A stretch of 64,000 nucleotides of DNA from assembly GCA_965371245.1 (NCBI GenBank), contig CBDUXT010000015.1:10266-74265 (forward strand). Reading direction: 5' to 3'. A program made the position numbers and the translations under genes. This document shows, piece after piece, positions 62,707-64,000 of the stretch. Positions within the stretch are counted from its first letter, which is position 1. Each line of letters begins with the position of its first letter. Under the pieces are notes generated by a model. It ran no database searches. It had not been told where the DNA came from and saw only the letters and a list, made by a program, of their open reading frames with translations. Origin of the DNA: CBDUXT01 sp965371245. Its GTDB lineage: Bacteria > Planctomycetota > Phycisphaerae > UBA1845.

Positions 62707-64000
62707 AGCTGGAACTACGCGTCGTCGCTCGCAGCCTTGGGCTCCTGTTGGTCGTGCTCAGCGCGGTCATCGCGCTGGTGGCTGTGTTTTCCGCCTATGA
62801 GAAATGGGTCGGCCGCCCCGACGAATCAAGCGCCCTTGTCGCCCTGCTGGCCACAACCTTTGTCGGTGCGCTGCTCGGCGGGCTCTTCTACCTCTTCGGA
62901 AAGCGTGCCGGGCACATGCTCGGTCAGCGCGAGGCGCTGTTGCTTGTGGCGGCGAGCTGGATCTTGGGCGCCGGGCTGGCCGCCCTGCCATTTCGTATCT
63001 GGGCCGGTGCCCGCGGCGACGCGGGGGCAACACCGCACGACTTCGACACCTACGTCAACTGCTACTTCGAAGCCATGAGCGGGCTAACCACCACGGGGGC
63101 GACCATCGTACAGGCCATCGGGACGCTGCCGCGGAGCCTTCTGCTTTGGCGGGCGCTGACCCACTGGCTCGGCGGACTGGGGATTGTGGTCTTGTTCGTC
63201 GCCGTGCTGCCGATGCTGGGTGTGGGCAGCCGCCGCCTTTACCGGATCGAGGCCCCCGGTCCCTCGCCGGAGGGGGTTCGCCCACGGATTCAGGACACGG
63301 CCCGGATCCTCTGGCTGATTTACTCGGGTCTGACGCTCGTGGAGGTTGTGGCGCTTCGCCTGTGCGGCATGGGCTGGTTTGATTCGACTTGCCATACGTT
63401 TGCCACGCTTGCGACCGGAGGATTCAGTACGCAGGACGCCAGCATGGCCGCGTTCTCCTCCACGGTGCAGATCGTCGTCATCGTCTTTATGATCCTTGCC
63501 GGTGTAAACTTCGCCCTGTACCACCAGTTACTACAGCGCCAGTGGCACACGGTCCACAAGGATCCGGAGCTTCGCGCGTATCTGGCGATCATCCTGGTCG
63601 CCACGGTTATCATCGTGGGTAGTCTGCTGTACAACGGCCCGTCGGCCGGCGAACCGCCGATCGCCACGTCCACCACCGTTCGCGATGCCCTCTTTCAGGT
63701 CGTCTCCGTTCAGACGACGACCGGTTTTTGCAGCGCTGATTTTGATCGCTGGGGGTTTGTCGCGAAGGCCACCTTGCTGACACTGATGTTTGTCGGTGCC
63801 TCGGCCGGATCGACCGGCGGCGGGATCAAGGTCGTGCGAATCCTTATTGCGGTCAAGGTGATGGCAGCCGAGATCGAGCATGTCTACCGCCGGCAGGTCG
63901 TGGGGGCGGGACGCCGGAGGGGGCCCGCGGGGGGCGCGGCCCCGGAGAGACCAACCACGGGGGGTTTAGGGGGGGCGGGCGGGGGGAGGCGGGGGGGGGG
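62703..64000 (+). CDS. trkH: Trk potassium uptake channel subunit TrkH (3' end outside window)
   Basis: The open frame begins MKLELRVVARSLGLL at the overlapping ATGA and continues to the window edge. Hydrophobic helices and the pore-loop motif YFEAMSGLTTTGATIV identify the SKT/Trk channel family; a second selectivity-filter region reads CHTFATLATGGFS and a third VSVQTTTGFCSADF. Channel conduction of K+ across the inner membrane with TrkA is the known role. Residues after about 63900 are doubtful because the DNA there degenerates into G runs. Confidence 0.9.
   Translation, partial: MKLELRVVARSLGLLLVVLSAVIALVAVFSAYEKWVGRPDESSALVALLATTFVGALLGGLFYLFGKRAGHMLGQREALLLVAASWILGAGLAALPFRIWAGARGDAGATPHDFDTYVNCYFEAMSGLTTTGATIVQAIGTLPRSLLLWRALTHWLGGLGIVVLFVAVLPMLGVGSRRLYRIEAPGPSPEGVRPRIQDTARILWLIYSGLTLVEVVALRLCGMGWFDSTCHTFATLATGGFSTQDASMAAFSSTVQIVVIVFMILAGVNFALYHQLLQRQWHTVHKDPELRAYLAIILVATVIIVGSLLYNGPSAGEPPIATSTTVRDALFQVVSVQTTTGFCSADFDRWGFVAKATLLTLMFVGASAGSTGGGIKVVRILIAVKVMAAEIEHVYRRQVVGAGRRRGPAGGAAPERPTTGGLGGAGGGRRGG
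63901..64000. other. G-rich low-complexity contig end
   Basis: Base composition shifts abruptly to runs of G (for example seven to ten in a row) with little sense in any frame; TrkH similarity ends at the same place. It most likely represents unreliable sequence at the edge of a contig. Confidence 0.65.

Noticed and set aside
1..64000. CRISPR arrays and rRNA genes
   Set aside because: No regularly spaced direct repeats of CRISPR type and no rRNA-like sequence were seen.

Overview
This GC-rich window most resembles a chromosome segment of a Planctomycetota bacterium, possibly of the Phycisphaerae-like side; the class is an inference. Supporting signs are two large serine/threonine kinases with TPR tails (one paired with an ECF sigma factor), giant secreted repeat proteins with thrombospondin-3 or dockerin-like ends, membrane proteins ending in a CxxCGYDLTGN-type zinc ribbon, an enlarged SecA, and many short hairpin repeats between genes. 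The last ~100 bases are G-rich, low-complexity sequence that looks like a contig-end artefact.

Layout. 1-12.5 kb: end of an anchored protein, secA, a secreted gamma-glutamyltranspeptidase, an archaeal-type phosphoglycerate mutase bracketed by two copies of a 182-bp MITE-like element (each with its own 9-bp target duplication), a TPR/YggX fusion, a double-FHA protein and a secreted cytochrome c. 12.5-16.9 kb: gene-poor and rearranged, with a 3' fragment of tRNA-Pro (a likely attachment-site scar), a 37-bp repeat shared with 32.3 kb, small membrane ORFs and a Tat-signal alanine racemase. 16.9-26.4 kb: two large beta-rich secreted proteins, a zinc-ribbon membrane protein, an alpha/beta hydrolase and a kinase-TPR protein. 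26.9-32.4 kb: a decaying mobile island. It holds a tight four-gene operon (ArdC-like antirestriction/metallopeptidase, unknown small protein, clamp-loader-like AAA ATPase, serine recombinase) behind a strong promoter overlapped by a palindrome, then a truncation junction, a tyrosine integrase with two in-frame stops and an internally deleted transposase. 32.5-41.8 kb: kinase-TPR/ECF sigma pair, a divergent 1563-aa secreted metalloprotease-like protein, and an ISAzo13-type transposase abutting its 3' end. 41.9-58.9 kb: a ClpC N-domain protein, then a complete 14-gene respiratory complex I operon nuoA-N. 58.9-64 kb: NAD(P)H-hydrate epimerase, a secreted DUF1570 protein, and the TrkA/TrkH potassium uptake pair, with trkH running off the window.

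The nuo genes are translationally coupled in blocks (A-B, C-D, I-J-K, M-N). Five of the wider spacers, between the blocks, contain dispersed hairpin repeats, and one such repeat has been read through into the NuoM C-terminus. The most system-like novelty is the operon at 26.95-29.4 kb; the best-supported new mobile unit is the 182-bp MITE family.
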